Position numbers and translations under genes: made by a program. Shown in pieces: positions 1-8,276 of a stretch of 11,077 bases of DNA; within the stretch, counting starts at the first letter, position 1, and each line of letters begins with the position of its first letter. Location of the stretch: NCBI GenBank assembly GCA_019348395.1, contig JAHWJN010000031.1, positions 1 through 11,077 of the forward strand, read 5' to 3'. The stretch is from Chloroflexota bacterium. GTDB lineage: Bacteria > Chloroflexota > Limnocylindria > QHBO01. The notes below the pieces were generated by a model, which did not search any database, was not told the origin of the DNA, and worked only from the letters and a program-made list of their open reading frames with translations.

Positions 1-52
1 CGGTCGCGAACGAAGGTGGTACCACGACCCGTTCGTCCTTCGACGAGCGGGT
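1..52 (+). promoter_or_regulatory. T-box riboswitch, 3' part (antiterminator domain), valS leader
   Basis: The classic T-box bulge TGGTACC lies at 17-23, flanked by helix A1 (CGAAGG 11-16 with CCTTCG 37-42) and helix A2 (ACGA 24-27 with TCGT 33-36, loop CCCGT). In T-box leaders the free 3' end of uncharged tRNA pairs with the TGGN of this bulge and stabilises the antiterminator. The fourth base here is T, which suits the A discriminator usual for tRNA-Val. The gene 31 bases downstream is valS, so the expected signal is valine starvation. Stem I with the specifier codon (expected GUN) lies before the window, so the specificity is inferred from context. T-boxes are known in Firmicutes, Actinobacteria and Chloroflexi. 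Confidence 0.9.
27..52 (+). terminator. T-box terminator hairpin (alternative fold)
   Basis: Bases 27-37 pair with 42-52 to form an 11-bp stem closed by a CTTC tetraloop; the only non-Watson-Crick pair is T32-G47. The stem uses bases 27-42, which also form the antiterminator, so the two folds exclude each other, as in a transcription-attenuating T-box. The following bases (CTGTTGCATT, 53-62) are only half T, so termination may be leaky. The hairpin does not cover the AGGAG ribosome binding site at 71-75, which argues against simple translational sequestration. Confidence 0.75.
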
Positions 53-83
53 CTGTTGCATTCAGACGACAGGAGCACGACCG

Positions 84-2753
84 ATGACGACGACGCGACG
101 CGAGCTCGCCCCTCGCTACGATCCCGCCGCCGTCGAGCCGGCGATCTACGAGCGCTGGATGGCCGCCGATGCGTTCCGGCCGGCTGACGAGCGGCCTGAA
201 GGGGCCGAGCGGTTCGTGGTGATCCAGCCGCCGCCGAACGTCACCGGCGCGCTTCACATCGGTCACGCCCTGACCGCCACGCTCGAGGACGTGATGGTCC
301 GGTATCACCGCATGCGGGGTGACGACACCCTGTGGCTGCCGGGCGCCGATCACGCCAGCATCGCCGCGCAGTTCGTGCTCGACCGCATCATCGCCGAGGA
401 GGGGGAGAGCCGCGCCTCGCTCGGCCGCGAGCGCTACCTGGAGCGCATGTGGCAGTTCATGGAGGAGACCCGTCCCGTCATTGGCAACCAGCACCGGCGC
501 CTGGGGGCCAGCGTGGACTGGAGCCGCGAACGCTTCACCATGGACGACACGAGCGCGCGCGCGGTCCGCGCGGCGTTCACGCGCCTGTGGGACGCCGGGC
601 TCGTCTACCGCGGCGAGGCGCTGGTGAACTGGTGTCCGCGCTGCCTGACCACCATCAGCGACCTCGAGAACGTCCATCACGACGAGGCGGGGACGCTCTG
701 GACGATCCGCTACCACCTCGAGGCCGACGACGGCACGCCCGATCCGAACGCCTGGATCAGCGTCGCCACCACCCGTCCCGAGACCATGCTCGGCGACACG
801 GCGGTCGCCGTCCATCCCGACGACGAGCGGTACACCGATGTCGTCGGCCGGCACGTGATCCTGCCGTTCCTCGGCCGCCGGCTGCCGATCGTGGCCGACG
901 AGCACGTGGAGCGCGACTTCGGCACCGGGGCGGTCAAGATCACGCCGGCCCATGACCAGAACGACTACGCGCTGGCCGCGCGTCACGGTCTTCCGGCCAT
1001 CAGCGTCCTCGACGAGGAGGCGCGGGTGAACGAGGCGGGGGGCGAGTTCGCCGGCCTGGATCGGTACGAGGCGCGCCGCATGATCCTCGACCGCCTGCAC
1101 GGGCTCGGGGACATCGAGGCCGAGCGACCGCACGACATGGTGGTTGGACGCTGCGACCGCTGCGCGACCGTGGTCGAGCCTCGTCTCAGCGTGCAGTGGT
1201 TCATCCGCGTCCAGCCCCTCGCCCAGCGAGCGCTGGCATCGGTCCGGGAGGGCCGGACGAAGATTCTGCCGGCGCACTTCGAAAAGGTCTACGCACACTG
1301 GTTGGAGAACATCCACGACTGGGCGGTGGGCCGCCAGCTGTGGTGGGGCCATCGCATCCCGGCCTGGTTCTGCCCGGACGACCACGTGACCGTGACCGAT
1401 GCGCAGGGCGGCCCCGAGGCGTGCGCCGAGTGCGGCCGGCCGGCAGGGGAGCTGCGCCAGGAGACCGACATCTTCGACACCTGGTTCAGCTCCGGGCTGT
1501 GGCCGTTCAGCACGCTCGGCTGGCCGGAGGAGACGGACGACCTGGCGCGCTTCTATCCAACCAGCGTGATGGAGACCGGGTACGACATCCTCTTCTTCTG
1601 GGTCGCGCGGATGATGATGCTCGGCCTCTTCTGCACCGATGCCGAGCCGTTCCACACCGTCTACCTGCACGGGATGATCCGCGCCGAGGGCGGCGCCAAG
1701 ATGAGCAAGACCAAGGGCAACACCATCGACCCCCTCTCGATGGTGGACGAGATCGGGGCCGATGCCCTGCGCTTCGCCCTCGTCTCCGGGGGGGCTCCCG
1801 GCAGCGACCAGCGCCTGACCCAGGCCAAGCTGGACGGCGGGCGGAACTTCACGAACAAGCTGTGGAATGCGGCTCGCTTCGTCCTCGGGAACCGCCCGGA
1901 GTCTCTGCCCGACGGGGGGGAGACATCGCTGGCGGCCCGATGGATCGGGTCGCGACTGGCGGAGGCGACCGAGCGGGCGACGCGTCAGCTCGACGCCCTC
2001 GACCTCGGCGGCTATGCCGCGACGGTGTACGACGCGTCGTGGAGCGACTACTGCGACTGGTTCCTCGAGATGGTCAAGGTCGACCTGCGTCGCGAGGACG
2101 CCACCACCACCGCTGACCGGGCCGCATCCTGGCGCGCGGCCTCGGCCGGCCTCGCGACGCTGCTCCGGCTTCTCCATCCGCTCATGCCGTTCGTGACCGA
2201 GCAGATCTGGCAGGCACTGGCCGAGGCGGATCCGGCATCCACGGACGGCACTCCGCTCCTCGTCCGGGCGGCGTGGCCCGTCCCCGGCGAGCGCGACGCC
2301 GGGGCCGAGGCGGCGTTCGCGTCGCTCGCCGCCCTGGTCCGCAGCGTGCGGCACCTGCGGCAGGAGTCAGGCACGGCAGCGCGCGCATGGGTGCCGCTCC
2401 AGATGGAGCCGGCCGGCGACGCGGCGCGGGCAACGATCCAGGACGGCGGGGCCTACGTCGAGGTCCTGGCGCGCGTGCGCCCGATCGGGCTGGTCGACGG
2501 CGGTGATCGGCCCGACCTGGTGGCCTCGGGTCCCCTCGGCGCGGCGTGGCTCGGCGCCGATGCCGGGGCCGAGACGGCGGCCAGGGAGCGGCGTCGGGCA
2601 CAGCTCGACGAGCTGGACCGGAACATCGAGCGAGTCCGCGGGCTGCTGGCCAACACCAGCTTTGTGGAGCGCGCGCCGGCGGAGGTGGTGGCCCGCGAGC
2701 GTGAGCGCCTGTCCGGCCTCGAGCAGGAGCGACGCCAGCTTGCCGACGGGTAG
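84..2753 (+). CDS. valS: Valyl-tRNA synthetase (ValRS, class Ia)
   Basis: This cytoplasmic enzyme attaches valine to tRNA-Val and hydrolyses mischarged Thr-tRNA. It has 889 residues, a normal length for bacterial ValRS. The HIGH signature is at 58-61 after PPPNVTGAL, and the second ATP-binding signature KMSKT is at 539-543. The CP1 editing domain shows TTRPE at 229-233 and HDQND at 290-294. Cysteine pairs that could bind zinc are C184/C187, C357/C360 and C430/C447/C450. The charged helical C-terminus (about 822-889) is the coiled-coil tRNA-binding arm typical of ValRS. The ATG at 84 has AGGAG at 71-75, eight bases upstream. It stands directly behind the T-box leader, so expression should rise when tRNA-Val is uncharged. 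The frame is intact and the assignment is secure. Confidence 0.98.
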   Translation: MTTTRRELAPRYDPAAVEPAIYERWMAADAFRPADERPEGAERFVVIQPPPNVTGALHIGHALTATLEDVMVRYHRMRGDDTLWLPGADHASIAAQFVLDRIIAEEGESRASLGRERYLERMWQFMEETRPVIGNQHRRLGASVDWSRERFTMDDTSARAVRAAFTRLWDAGLVYRGEALVNWCPRCLTTISDLENVHHDEAGTLWTIRYHLEADDGTPDPNAWISVATTRPETMLGDTAVAVHPDDERYTDVVGRHVILPFLGRRLPIVADEHVERDFGTGAVKITPAHDQNDYALAARHGLPAISVLDEEARVNEAGGEFAGLDRYEARRMILDRLHGLGDIEAERPHDMVVGRCDRCATVVEPRLSVQWFIRVQPLAQRALASVREGRTKILPAHFEKVYAHWLENIHDWAVGRQLWWGHRIPAWFCPDDHVTVTDAQGGPEACAECGRPAGELRQETDIFDTWFSSGLWPFSTLGWPEETDDLARFYPTSVMETGYDILFFWVARMMMLGLFCTDAEPFHTVYLHGMIRAEGGAKMSKTKGNTIDPLSMVDEIGADALRFALVSGGAPGSDQRLTQAKLDGGRNFTNKLWNAARFVLGNRPESLPDGGETSLAARWIGSRLAEATERATRQLDALDLGGYAATVYDASWSDYCDWFLEMVKVDLRREDATTTADRAASWRAASAGLATLLRLLHPLMPFVTEQIWQALAEADPASTDGTPLLVRAAWPVPGERDAGAEAAFASLAALVRSVRHLRQESGTAARAWVPLQMEPAGDAARATIQDGGAYVEVLARVRPIGLVDGGDRPDLVASGPLGAAWLGADAGAETAARERRRAQLDELDRNIERVRGLLANTSFVERAPAEVVARERERLSGLEQERRQLADG

Positions 2754-2782
2754 GCGAGCATCGCCATCCGATCGGGCCATGG

Positions 2783-2810
2783 CGGACACACCGGGGGTGG
2801 CTGGTAGAAT
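2783..2810 (+). promoter_or_regulatory. Candidate sigma-70-type promoter for the 2848 gene
   Basis: A -10-like TAGAAT (2805-2810, five of six consensus bases) is preceded, after 16 bases, by a weak -35-like CGGACA (2783-2788). Transcription would start near 2817, about 30 bases before the ATG at 2848. It lies in the 94-base gap after valS, which suggests the next gene need not depend on the T-box transcript. This rests on sequence match only. Confidence 0.45.
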
Positions 2811-2847
2811 CGGCGCCGCCGTCCGCTGCTAACGAGGCCGTTCACGC

Positions 2848-3579
2848 ATGTCATTCCTGCGGCGCAAGAAGTCCGAACCCGCGCCACCGCCTCCCCCGAC
2901 CCCGGTCCACGAGGAGGTCACCGCGCAGGAGTACCTGCTGCGACTCGCCTATGTCGCGCGCAGCAGTGACGGACTGCGTCTCGCGGCGGACCCCTCGGTG
3001 GCCGCCGCCATCCCGGCCATCGTCGAGCCGTTGAGCCAGACCCCGGTCGAGGTGGTCGGGCCGCTGCCGCTCGAGTACTCCGACGCCTCGCCGGCGATCG
3101 AGCGCTTCAACGAGCTGCAGCAGTGGGTCCTCGCCCGCCGCGAGGAGAGCCCGATCGTGCGGCATGGCCTGTACGTCCTCGAGATGACCGATGCGCTCGA
3201 CATGACGGTCGACACCTTCGCCTGCGGCCTGCTGCACGGCGACACCGACACGAGTGGCTATCCGGAGTACAACGCCATCGTCGGTGGGCTTGCCTCACAC
3301 TGGGACGAGCTGTCCGGTGAGCTCATCGTCCGGGCCGTGGTGGGCTGGGGTGGCAAGGGCCTTCGGGGCGACACCGAGCGCATCGGCCAGAAGCTGCTGA
3401 GCTCGCTGTACCAGCAGGTGCTGGCATCGGGCTACAGCCTCGGCGAAGCCGAGTCGGCGAGGCTGCCGTCCATCGGCCAGCGATCGGGCCTGACCTGCGC
3501 GCACTGCGGCTTCGAAGCGGGGAGCGCCAGCGCGTTCTACTGCCCGAAGTGCGGCATGAGGATGGTCCGCGGCACGTAG
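2848..3579 (+). CDS. Unknown protein with C-terminal zinc ribbon
   Basis: I do not recognise a family for this 243-residue protein. The N-terminus is basic (MSFLRRKK) and followed by a Pro-rich linker (about 12-19). Residues 25-205 look like a soluble, mainly helical domain with no membrane segment and no signal peptide. The C-terminus is a treble-clef or zinc-ribbon type metal site with CAHC at 217-220 and CPKC at 232-235. The ATG at 2848 has GAGG at 2834-2837, ten bases upstream, and a candidate promoter before that. It lies between valS and an orphan CpaE-like ATPase, all on the same strand but with gaps of 94 and 121 bases, so an operon is not certain. Such short C-terminal zinc ribbons often mediate protein contacts or anchor a housekeeping domain; its role here is unknown. 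The coding call itself is strong: open frame, good start, sensible composition. Confidence 0.85.
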   Translation: MSFLRRKKSEPAPPPPPTPVHEEVTAQEYLLRLAYVARSSDGLRLAADPSVAAAIPAIVEPLSQTPVEVVGPLPLEYSDASPAIERFNELQQWVLARREESPIVRHGLYVLEMTDALDMTVDTFACGLLHGDTDTSGYPEYNAIVGGLASHWDELSGELIVRAVVGWGGKGLRGDTERIGQKLLSSLYQQVLASGYSLGEAESARLPSIGQRSGLTCAHCGFEAGSASAFYCPKCGMRMVRGT

Positions 3580-3658
3580 TCCCGGCAGTACTTTCGGGCC
3601 CCCCATCCTCGCCCGAGTCCCATTGTTTCCGCGGGGCGGTGCGCCGGAGACTGGTGCA

Positions 3659-3672
3659 GTCCGGCACCGGAC
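3659..3672. repeat. Inverted repeat upstream of the CpaE-like gene
   Basis: GTCCGG and CCGGAC, separated by CA, form a 6-bp dyad about 28 bases before the ATG at 3701. An overlapping alternative pairing is GGTGC (3653-3657) with GCACC (3664-3668). It could be an operator or a leader hairpin, but in DNA this GC-rich it may be chance. Nothing else convincing was seen in the 121-base gap 3580-3700 except the ribosome binding site. Confidence 0.25.
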
Positions 3673-3700
3673 GCACGCCACGTCACGCGAAGGAAGGGCA

Positions 3701-4903
3701 ATGGAGCGACCCAGCGTCTTGATCGCCATGGACGGCGACATCGAAAGCCATGTCATCGCGCTCGAGCGCGCCGGGTTCGACACGCGAGGTGCCGCGGGCA
3801 TCAGCGAACCGCATGACCTCGCGGTCATCGACTGCGACCTCGACGGTGAGACGGTGTCGAGCGTCTACGCCGCACTCAAGGAGCGTGGCGGGGTGCAGGT
3901 CCTGCTCCTGATGGGCGCCAAGTCCGAGCTGCCTGCCGGCGTCGGTGGCGCCGGCGACGAGGTCGCGCTCAAACCGGTCCCGCCCGATGCCCTGGTCTAT
4001 CGGCTCCAGGCGCTCCTGATCCGTGCCGGCCGCACCCTGCCCAGCGAGTCGGGCGCCTGGGCCTCGAACGAGGGGCTGTCGGGATCGCCCATGGCCGGCG
4101 AGGGCCACGTCGTCAGCGTGTTCGCGCCAAAGGGCGGTGTCGGCAAGACGACCATCGCGGTCAACACGGCGGTTGCCCTGCGCCAGCAGACCCGCTCGTC
4201 GGTGCTTCTGCTCGACGCCGACGTCGGCGTCGGCAATGTGACGTCGGTCCTCGACGTGCCCGACGGGCTGGGCCTGGCCGACCTGGCCGACAGCCCGCCG
4301 GAGGAATGGACCGACGCGGCCTTCGAGCACGCCGTCTCGACCCATGCGGAGAGCGGGGTCAAGGTCCTCACCTGGGGAACCGATCCAGCCGAGTCGGAGC
4401 GCATCAGCGTTGACCTGCTGCTCGCGGCGCTGCGCTGGGCGCGGAACCATCACCAGCACGTCATCATCGACAACCATCCCGGTTACGACGACCGCACCAT
4501 GGCGATGCTCGCGGTGTCCAACGAGATCTTCCTCGTCGTCACTCCCGAGGTGGGCGCCATCCGCAACAGCTCCCAGTTCTTGGAGCTCGCCCGGGAGCTC
4601 GGCCTGGCGAACGGTGTGCGTGTGATCGCCAATCGCGCCAACCACGGCATCAAGGTGGAGCAGATGGCGGAGTCGCTGGGCATGCCGGTGGCGGCCACGG
4701 TCGTCAGCAACGGGCCGAAGGCGATCATCGCCTCGAACGAGGGGCACCCGGTCATCAGCAAGTTTCCACGCGAGAAGATTTCCGACGATCTCCACGGCGT
4801 CGCACGCCTCATCTCGCAGCCCGACGGCGTGCTCAGCCCCGCGCGCACCTCCACCTCACGACGGTGGTGGGCGCGGCTCGGCATCCGAACCTCCCAGGCC
4901 TGA
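3701..4903 (+). CDS. CpaE-like receiver/MinD-ParA family ATPase
   Basis: The 400-residue protein has two parts. Residues 1-110 resemble a CheY-like receiver, with a possible phospho-acceptor Asp at D44 in VIDCD and the conserved Lys-Pro at K91-P92; the usual acidic pair is only partly present (D11, D13). Residues 134-375 are a deviant Walker A ATPase of the MinD/ParA/CpaE group: KGGVGKT at 144-150 (signature K144 and K149), Walker A' LDADVGVGN with D172/D174, and VIIDNHPG with D257 as the Walker B aspartate. CpaE proteins usually position Flp/Tad pilus or secretion machinery, but no tad or cpa genes are visible here, so the target is unknown. The ATG at 3701 is preferred over 3623 because the receiver-like fold begins there and AGGAAGGG lies at 3691-3698. 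A flagellar FlhG-like or division MinD-like role is possible but less likely given the receiver domain. Confidence 0.88.
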   Translation: MERPSVLIAMDGDIESHVIALERAGFDTRGAAGISEPHDLAVIDCDLDGETVSSVYAALKERGGVQVLLLMGAKSELPAGVGGAGDEVALKPVPPDALVYRLQALLIRAGRTLPSESGAWASNEGLSGSPMAGEGHVVSVFAPKGGVGKTTIAVNTAVALRQQTRSSVLLLDADVGVGNVTSVLDVPDGLGLADLADSPPEEWTDAAFEHAVSTHAESGVKVLTWGTDPAESERISVDLLLAALRWARNHHQHVIIDNHPGYDDRTMAMLAVSNEIFLVVTPEVGAIRNSSQFLELARELGLANGVRVIANRANHGIKVEQMAESLGMPVAATVVSNGPKAIIASNEGHPVISKFPREKISDDLHGVARLISQPDGVLSPARTSTSRRWWARLGIRTSQA

Positions 4904-4909
4904 TCAGGC

Positions 4910-4924
4910 GCCCGCGCTGCGGGC
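4910..4924 (+). terminator. Weak hairpin after the CpaE-like gene
   Basis: GCCCGC (4910-4915) and GCGGGC (4919-4924) form a perfect 6-bp stem with a 3-base loop, seven bases after the stop codon at 4901-4903. No T tract follows, so it is at best a weak or Rho-assisted terminator or an mRNA 3'-end stabiliser. Confidence 0.3.
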
Positions 4925-4951
4925 ACCCCCGGCGCCGTCCCGTGCCGCGCA

Positions 4952-4980
4952 TTGCGCGCTCGTGCCGGCTTTGCCATGAT
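4952..4980 (+). promoter_or_regulatory. Candidate extended -10 promoter giving a leaderless fmdB-like mRNA
   Basis: TTGCGC (4952-4957), a 17-base spacer and CATGAT (4975-4980) preceded by TGc (4972-4974) make an extended -10 promoter. Only seven bases separate the -10 from the GTG at 4988, so transcription would start at or next to the start codon. No ribosome binding site is seen in front of that GTG, which fits leaderless translation. Confidence 0.45.
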
Positions 4981-4987
4981 GCGCGCC

Positions 4988-5332
4988 GTGCCGACCTACG
5001 ACTACCAGTGCCGCAGCTGCAACGCGGTCATCGAAGTGATCCACTCCATGCTCGAGGACGGGCCCTCCGCGTGCGAGCAGTGTGGGGGCGCCCTGCGGCG
5101 GGTCCTGTACCCGACGGGGATCATCTTCAAGGGGTCGGGCTTCTACAAGACCGATTCCCGATCCGGGACACAGGCCGCGTCCGGCTCCACGTCGGGCTCG
5201 ACGTCCGGCTCCTCCTCCGGCTCCGCGGCGTCGAGCGATGGCGCCGGCAGCGCCTCGTCATCCACCTCGGGCGATGCGCCGTCATCGAGCGGTGACGGCG
5301 GGACCCCGAAGTCGGACGCCGCCGCCACGTAG
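4988..5332 (+). CDS. FmdB-family small zinc-ribbon protein
   Basis: The protein begins V(M)PTYDYQC, the hallmark of the FmdB family (MPxYxYxC), which fixes the start at GTG 4988; an ATG farther upstream at 4952 would add 12 residues not seen in the family. C8/C11 and C29/C32 form the zinc ribbon, and KGSGFYKTD (about 48-56) is the conserved end of the FmdB core. The family was named from a putative regulator of the formamidase/amide operon; for most members the function is unknown and a regulatory or nucleic-acid-binding role is only predicted. After about residue 58 the chain becomes a Ser/Gly/Ala-rich low-complexity tail of roughly 55 residues, common as a variable tail in this family. The stop lies four bases from the end of the converging gene on the other strand. 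Confidence 0.9.
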   Translation: MPTYDYQCRSCNAVIEVIHSMLEDGPSACEQCGGALRRVLYPTGIIFKGSGFYKTDSRSGTQAASGSTSGSTSGSSSGSAASSDGAGSASSSTSGDAPSSSGDGGTPKSDAAAT

Positions 5333-5336
5333 GGGA

Positions 5337-6938
<1,602 letters not shown>

Positions 6939-6954
6939 CGCGGCCTCTCATCCC

Positions 6955-6971
6955 GATCGCAGGTCGCGATC
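6955..6971 (-). repeat. Stem-loop in the leader of the Glu/Pro zinc gene
   Basis: GATCGC (6955-6960) and GCGATC (6966-6971) pair around AGGTC; beyond one mismatch the stem may extend by two further pairs. It would sit in the 5' untranslated region of the minus-strand gene, between its candidate -10 and the GAGAGG site. It may affect translation or mRNA stability, or act as a binding site, or be chance. Confidence 0.3.
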
Positions 6972-6981
6972 AGGGTCCCGA

Positions 6982-6987
6982 AGTATA
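6982..6987 (-). promoter_or_regulatory. Candidate -10 element for the minus-strand zinc gene
   Basis: On the minus strand this reads TATACT, five of six bases of the -10 consensus. Transcription would begin near 6975 and leave a leader of about 37 bases before the TTG at 6938. No convincing -35 element is seen at the expected distance (7004-7010). Confidence 0.4.
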
Positions 6988-7030
6988 GCCACGGAGTCCA
7001 GCGGCCCTGAATGGGCGCATCGGTGCCGAT

Positions 7031-7044
7031 CGAACGGCCGTTCG
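7031..7044. promoter_or_regulatory. Perfect 14-bp palindrome in the divergent promoter region
   Basis: CGAACGGCCGTTCG is perfectly self-complementary. It lies between the two outward-facing candidate -10 elements (6982-6987 minus, 7057-7062 plus) and covers the place where a -35 for fhaA would be. That is a natural operator position for a dimeric regulator of one or both genes. One such palindrome is expected by chance in a window of this size, so position is the main argument. Confidence 0.35.
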
Positions 7045-7053
7045 TACTCCGCG

Positions 7054-7062
7054 TGCTAGCAT
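7054..7062 (+). promoter_or_regulatory. Extended -10 promoter for the fhaA operon, probably leaderless
   Basis: TGc followed by TAGCAT (7057-7062) forms an extended -10 element. Eight bases separate it from the ATG at 7071, so the transcript would begin at or beside the start codon. No ribosome binding site precedes the ATG, and the -35 region is occupied by a palindrome rather than a TTGACA-like box. Confidence 0.5.
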
Positions 7063-7070
7063 CGCCCGCG

Positions 7071-7826
7071 ATGGGCATCCTGTCGCGCGTCGAGGCCTTC
7101 CTCGAGCGCTTCTTCGAGGCGCCGGCCGGCCGGCTCGGTGCCTCGATTCAGCCGGTGAGCCTGGCGAAGCGCATCGAGCGGGCAATGGACACGAACAAGA
7201 CGTACGGCGATGCGGGCGTCATCGTGCCGAACCAGTACGACCTCCACCTGCATCCGTCGGACTTCGCCGCGTTCGCCTCGTACCGCACCTCCCTCGAGGA
7301 CGACCTCGCCCACGGGGTGGTGGCGCGCGCCCGGCACGAGCGATACAGCCTCGTGGCGCGACCACGGGTTGAGCTGATCGCCGACGAGCAGGTGCGGCGT
7401 GGCGAGATTCGGGTCGCCGCCAACGTCGTCGACGAACGCGGCAGCCGGCTTCGCGAGGCGGGCGGCGGCCAGGTCGCCAGCTCGGACACGATGGTGTTCG
7501 ACCGACCAGTCTCCGACGCGCCCGATTCGGCCCGGCGCGCCTACCTGCTGGTGAGCACGCGGGGCAGCCGGCCGGTGCAGTTCGATCTCGGCGGGCCGGT
7601 GATCGGCATCGGGCGCGCGAGCGACAACGACGTGATCGTCGACGACCCGATGGTCAGCCGCCATCACTGCCAGCTGAAGCTGCAGCACGGGGCCTACTCC
7701 TTCACCGACCTCGGCAGTCGCAACGGCTCCTCGGTGAACGGGCAGCCGGTCAGCACGGTCGCCCTCGGCCCGGGCGATACGATCCGCGTCGGCGACACCG
7801 ACATCGAGTTCCAGGTCCGCCGGTGA
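7071..7826 (+). CDS. fhaA: FhaA-like protein (DUF3662 plus C-terminal FHA domain)
   Basis: The 251-residue protein has the FhaA architecture. The N-terminal DUF3662-type domain (about 1-115) starts MGILSRVEAFLERFFE and contains KRIERAMD and VPNQYDLHLHPSD. A linker follows (about 116-155), then an FHA domain (about 160-250). FHA residues that contact phospho-threonine are present: G181-R182, S197-R198-H199, N218-G219 and N223-G224. In mycobacteria FhaA is cytoplasmic and binds phosphorylated partners of PknA/PknB, including the MviN/FhaA peptidoglycan-precursor checkpoint. I chose ATG 7071 over 7011 because family homology starts there and the extended -10 lies just upstream. It is the first gene of a four-gene operon; its stop overlaps the GTG of the next gene. 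Confidence 0.92.
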   Translation: MGILSRVEAFLERFFEAPAGRLGASIQPVSLAKRIERAMDTNKTYGDAGVIVPNQYDLHLHPSDFAAFASYRTSLEDDLAHGVVARARHERYSLVARPRVELIADEQVRRGEIRVAANVVDERGSRLREAGGGQVASSDTMVFDRPVSDAPDSARRAYLLVSTRGSRPVQFDLGGPVIGIGRASDNDVIVDDPMVSRHHCQLKLQHGAYSFTDLGSRNGSSVNGQPVSTVALGPGDTIRVGDTDIEFQVRR

Positions 7827-8266
7827 CCGGCGACGTCCTTCGAGTGCTGCTGCTCGTCCTGCAGCTCGGGTTCGTCGCGCTGCTCTACCTGGTGCTCATG
7901 CGGTTCGCGGCGACCATGCTGCGCGACCTGCGGAGCGCGGAGGAGGCGCAGATCGCCTCCCGGTCGGGGATCGGCCGGCTCTCCGTGCTCGAGTCGCCGG
8001 AGGACGAACCACCGGCGGGATCGACGATCGCCCTCGGACCGATCAACTCCATCGGCCGCAACGTGAACAACACGATCTATGTCGAGGACGACTTCGTGAG
8101 CACGAACCACGCGATGCTCACCTTCCGAGGCAGGTCGTGGTTCATCGAGGACCAGGGCAGCACGAACGGCACGTACGTGAACGGGCACCGCATCGACCGT
8201 CCCGTGGCGCTCAGCTTCGGCGACGAGCTGACCGTCGGTCGCGTCCGGATGCGACTGGACCGGTGA
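7823..8266 (+). CDS. fhaB: FhaB-like membrane-anchored FHA protein
   Basis: This 147-residue protein starts at GTG 7823, overlapping the fhaA stop as GTGA, a sign of translational coupling. Residues about 5-30 form one membrane helix, followed by a linker. The FHA domain (about 66-145) has G78-R79, the phospho-threonine loop STNH at 93-96 (S93, H96), and N115-G116-T117 with N120-G121. The order helix-then-FHA matches mycobacterial FhaB/FipA, a division and cell-wall protein phosphorylated by PknA/PknB. It would recruit a phospho-threonine partner to the inner face of the membrane, next to RodA and the PBP encoded just downstream. The loop carries T-N where SRRH-type loops have R-x, a modest variation. 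Confidence 0.9.
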   Translation: MTGDVLRVLLLVLQLGFVALLYLVLMRFAATMLRDLRSAEEAQIASRSGIGRLSVLESPEDEPPAGSTIALGPINSIGRNVNNTIYVEDDFVSTNHAMLTFRGRSWFIEDQGSTNGTYVNGHRIDRPVALSFGDELTVGRVRMRLDR

Positions 8267-8276
8267 CGCCGGCCTG

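Noticed and set aside
2753..2765. GGCGA/TCGCC hairpin right after the valS stop as a terminator
   Set aside because: Only 5 bp with a 3-base loop, overlapping the stop codon, and no T tract follows.
3683..4795. 370-codon minus-strand open frame opposite the CpaE-like gene
   Set aside because: An artefact of GC-rich codon use; the plus strand has clear Walker motifs and a ribosome binding site.
7071..8266. FHA pair as part of a type VI secretion or phage-defence system
   Set aside because: The DUF3662-FHA and helix-FHA layouts next to rodA and pbpA match the cell-wall cluster; no secretion or defence genes are present.
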